A DNA stretch of 64,000 nucleotides from Vibrio sp. SNU_ST1 (GTDB taxonomy: Bacteria > Pseudomonadota > Gammaproteobacteria > Enterobacterales > Vibrionaceae). The number at the start of each line of letters is the position of its first letter. Within the stretch, counting starts at the first letter, position 1. This document shows positions 63,556 through 64,000 of the stretch, piece by piece. The position numbers and the translations under genes were made by a program. Location of the stretch: positions 1 to 64,000 of the forward strand of contig NZ_CP130749.1 in assembly GCF_030563405.1 (NCBI RefSeq). The letters are read 5' to 3'. Below the pieces are notes generated by a model. The model searched no databases, was not told where the DNA came from, and worked only from the letters and a program-made list of their open reading frames with translations.

Positions 63556-64000
63556 ATGTCTATCTCTCAGGAACAAAAGTCTATGGATGCGATTACCATT
63601 AAAAACCTCGATGTTGTGTTTGGTGATAAGCCGAAGCAAGCGCTTGAGCTGCTCGACCAAGGTAAAACTCGCCAAGAGATCATCGATGAAACTGGCCAAG
63701 TCGTTGGCGTAGATAATGTGTCGCTGACCGTTGAAGAAGGCGAGATTTGTGTGCTGATGGGCCTGTCAGGCTCAGGTAAATCTTCTTTATTGCGTGCGGT
63801 GAATGGCTTGAATGAGATCAGCCGTGGTTCATTGGCGATCAAAGATGGAGACAAGCTGGTTGATTTAGGAGAACAGTGCGACGAAGCGACCTTACGTCAT
63901 CTTCGTACTCACCGTGTTTCGATGGTGTTCCAAAAATTTGCCCTAATGCCTTGGTTAAACGTGTTAGATAACGTGGCGTTTGGTCTTGAAATGCAAGGTG
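63556..64000 (+). CDS. choV: ChoV-like choline ABC transporter ATPase (3' end outside window)
   Basis: The first 148 codons are present; the right edge cuts the gene. The Walker A motif GLSGSGKSS is near residue 70 and the Q-loop FQKFALMPW near 126. The N-terminal insertion with ALELLDQGKTRQEI is typical of ProV/ChoV-type ATPases. It would energise uptake through ChoW. The start follows choW by two bases, so the genes are translationally coupled. Confidence 0.92.
   Translation, partial: MSISQEQKSMDAITIKNLDVVFGDKPKQALELLDQGKTRQEIIDETGQVVGVDNVSLTVEEGEICVLMGLSGSGKSSLLRAVNGLNEISRGSLAIKDGDKLVDLGEQCDEATLRHLRTHRVSMVFQKFALMPWLNVLDNVAFGLEMQG

Noticed and set aside
1..64000. CRISPR arrays, tRNA or rRNA genes, insertion sequences or prophage
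   Set aside because: No regularly spaced direct repeats with spacers, no cloverleaf-like gene, no transposase or integrase and no phage structural genes were seen on reading both strands.

Overview
The window is the replication-origin and partition end of a Vibrio second chromosome (oriCII). Bases 1-900 carry the Vibrio ori2 layout: the first 13 codons of rctB leaving the left edge, an AT-rich segment, six ATGATCA iterons at 22-23 bp spacing, one perfect DnaA box, and further scattered RctB-type sites. parA2-parB2 follow, with six copies of the chromosome-II parS2 palindrome TTTACANTGTAAA. Gene content (vqmR-vqmA, lapBCDG, putR-putA-putP, betIBA-choXWV) and moderate GC fit a marine Vibrio, perhaps of the Splendidus group; the species is inference.

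Layout. 1-6.2 kb: ori2, parA2, parB2, tmcA and a cluster of three parS2 sites. 6.3-7.9 kb: a DUF342/FapA-like protein. 8.1-14.2 kb (minus strand): a Lap-type adhesin secretion and retention operon, lapC-lapG-lapD-lapB, without an adhesin gene in the window. 14.4-17.7 kb: a DctB/DctD-like two-component pair whose regulator has a degenerate AAA+ domain. 17.9-19.7 kb: pdxH and the VqmA/VqmR quorum-sensing locus, with the sRNA and a VqmA-type palindrome in front of vqmA. 19.7-22.8 kb: two paralogous coiled-coil/PEGA envelope proteins, one fused to an FGE-like domain. 23.2-29.9 kb: a second cluster of RctB-like iterons, then the proline utilisation genes. 30-38.6 kb: two small unknown proteins, an Lrp regulator, a DUF445 protein, an ABC exporter, CtlX, a lipase-like hydrolase and an EptA-type lipid A phosphoethanolamine transferase. 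38.8-39.4 kb: an outer-membrane beta-barrel.

39.8-50.3 kb holds the most interesting block. It has an RpiR regulator, a D-serine-dehydratase-like PLP enzyme, an N-acyl-D-amino-acid deacylase, RidA, an SSS symporter, a KDG kinase, KDPG aldolase and a secreted GH20 hexosaminidase. Together they read as a route for oxidised chitin ends: N-acetylglucosaminate is deacetylated to glucosaminate, dehydrated to 2-keto-3-deoxygluconate, phosphorylated, and cleaved to pyruvate and glyceraldehyde-3-phosphate. Long stem-loops sit in most of its intercistronic gaps.

50.7-57.1 kb: a Bor-like lipoprotein, an RstAB-like two-component system, a membrane GGDEF/EAL protein with a CxxCH haem-c motif, and an unrecognised lipoprotein. 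57.5-64 kb: choline-to-glycine-betaine synthesis (betIBA) with the choline ABC transporter choXWV; choV is cut by the right edge. I saw no tRNA, rRNA, CRISPR array, insertion sequence or prophage block.
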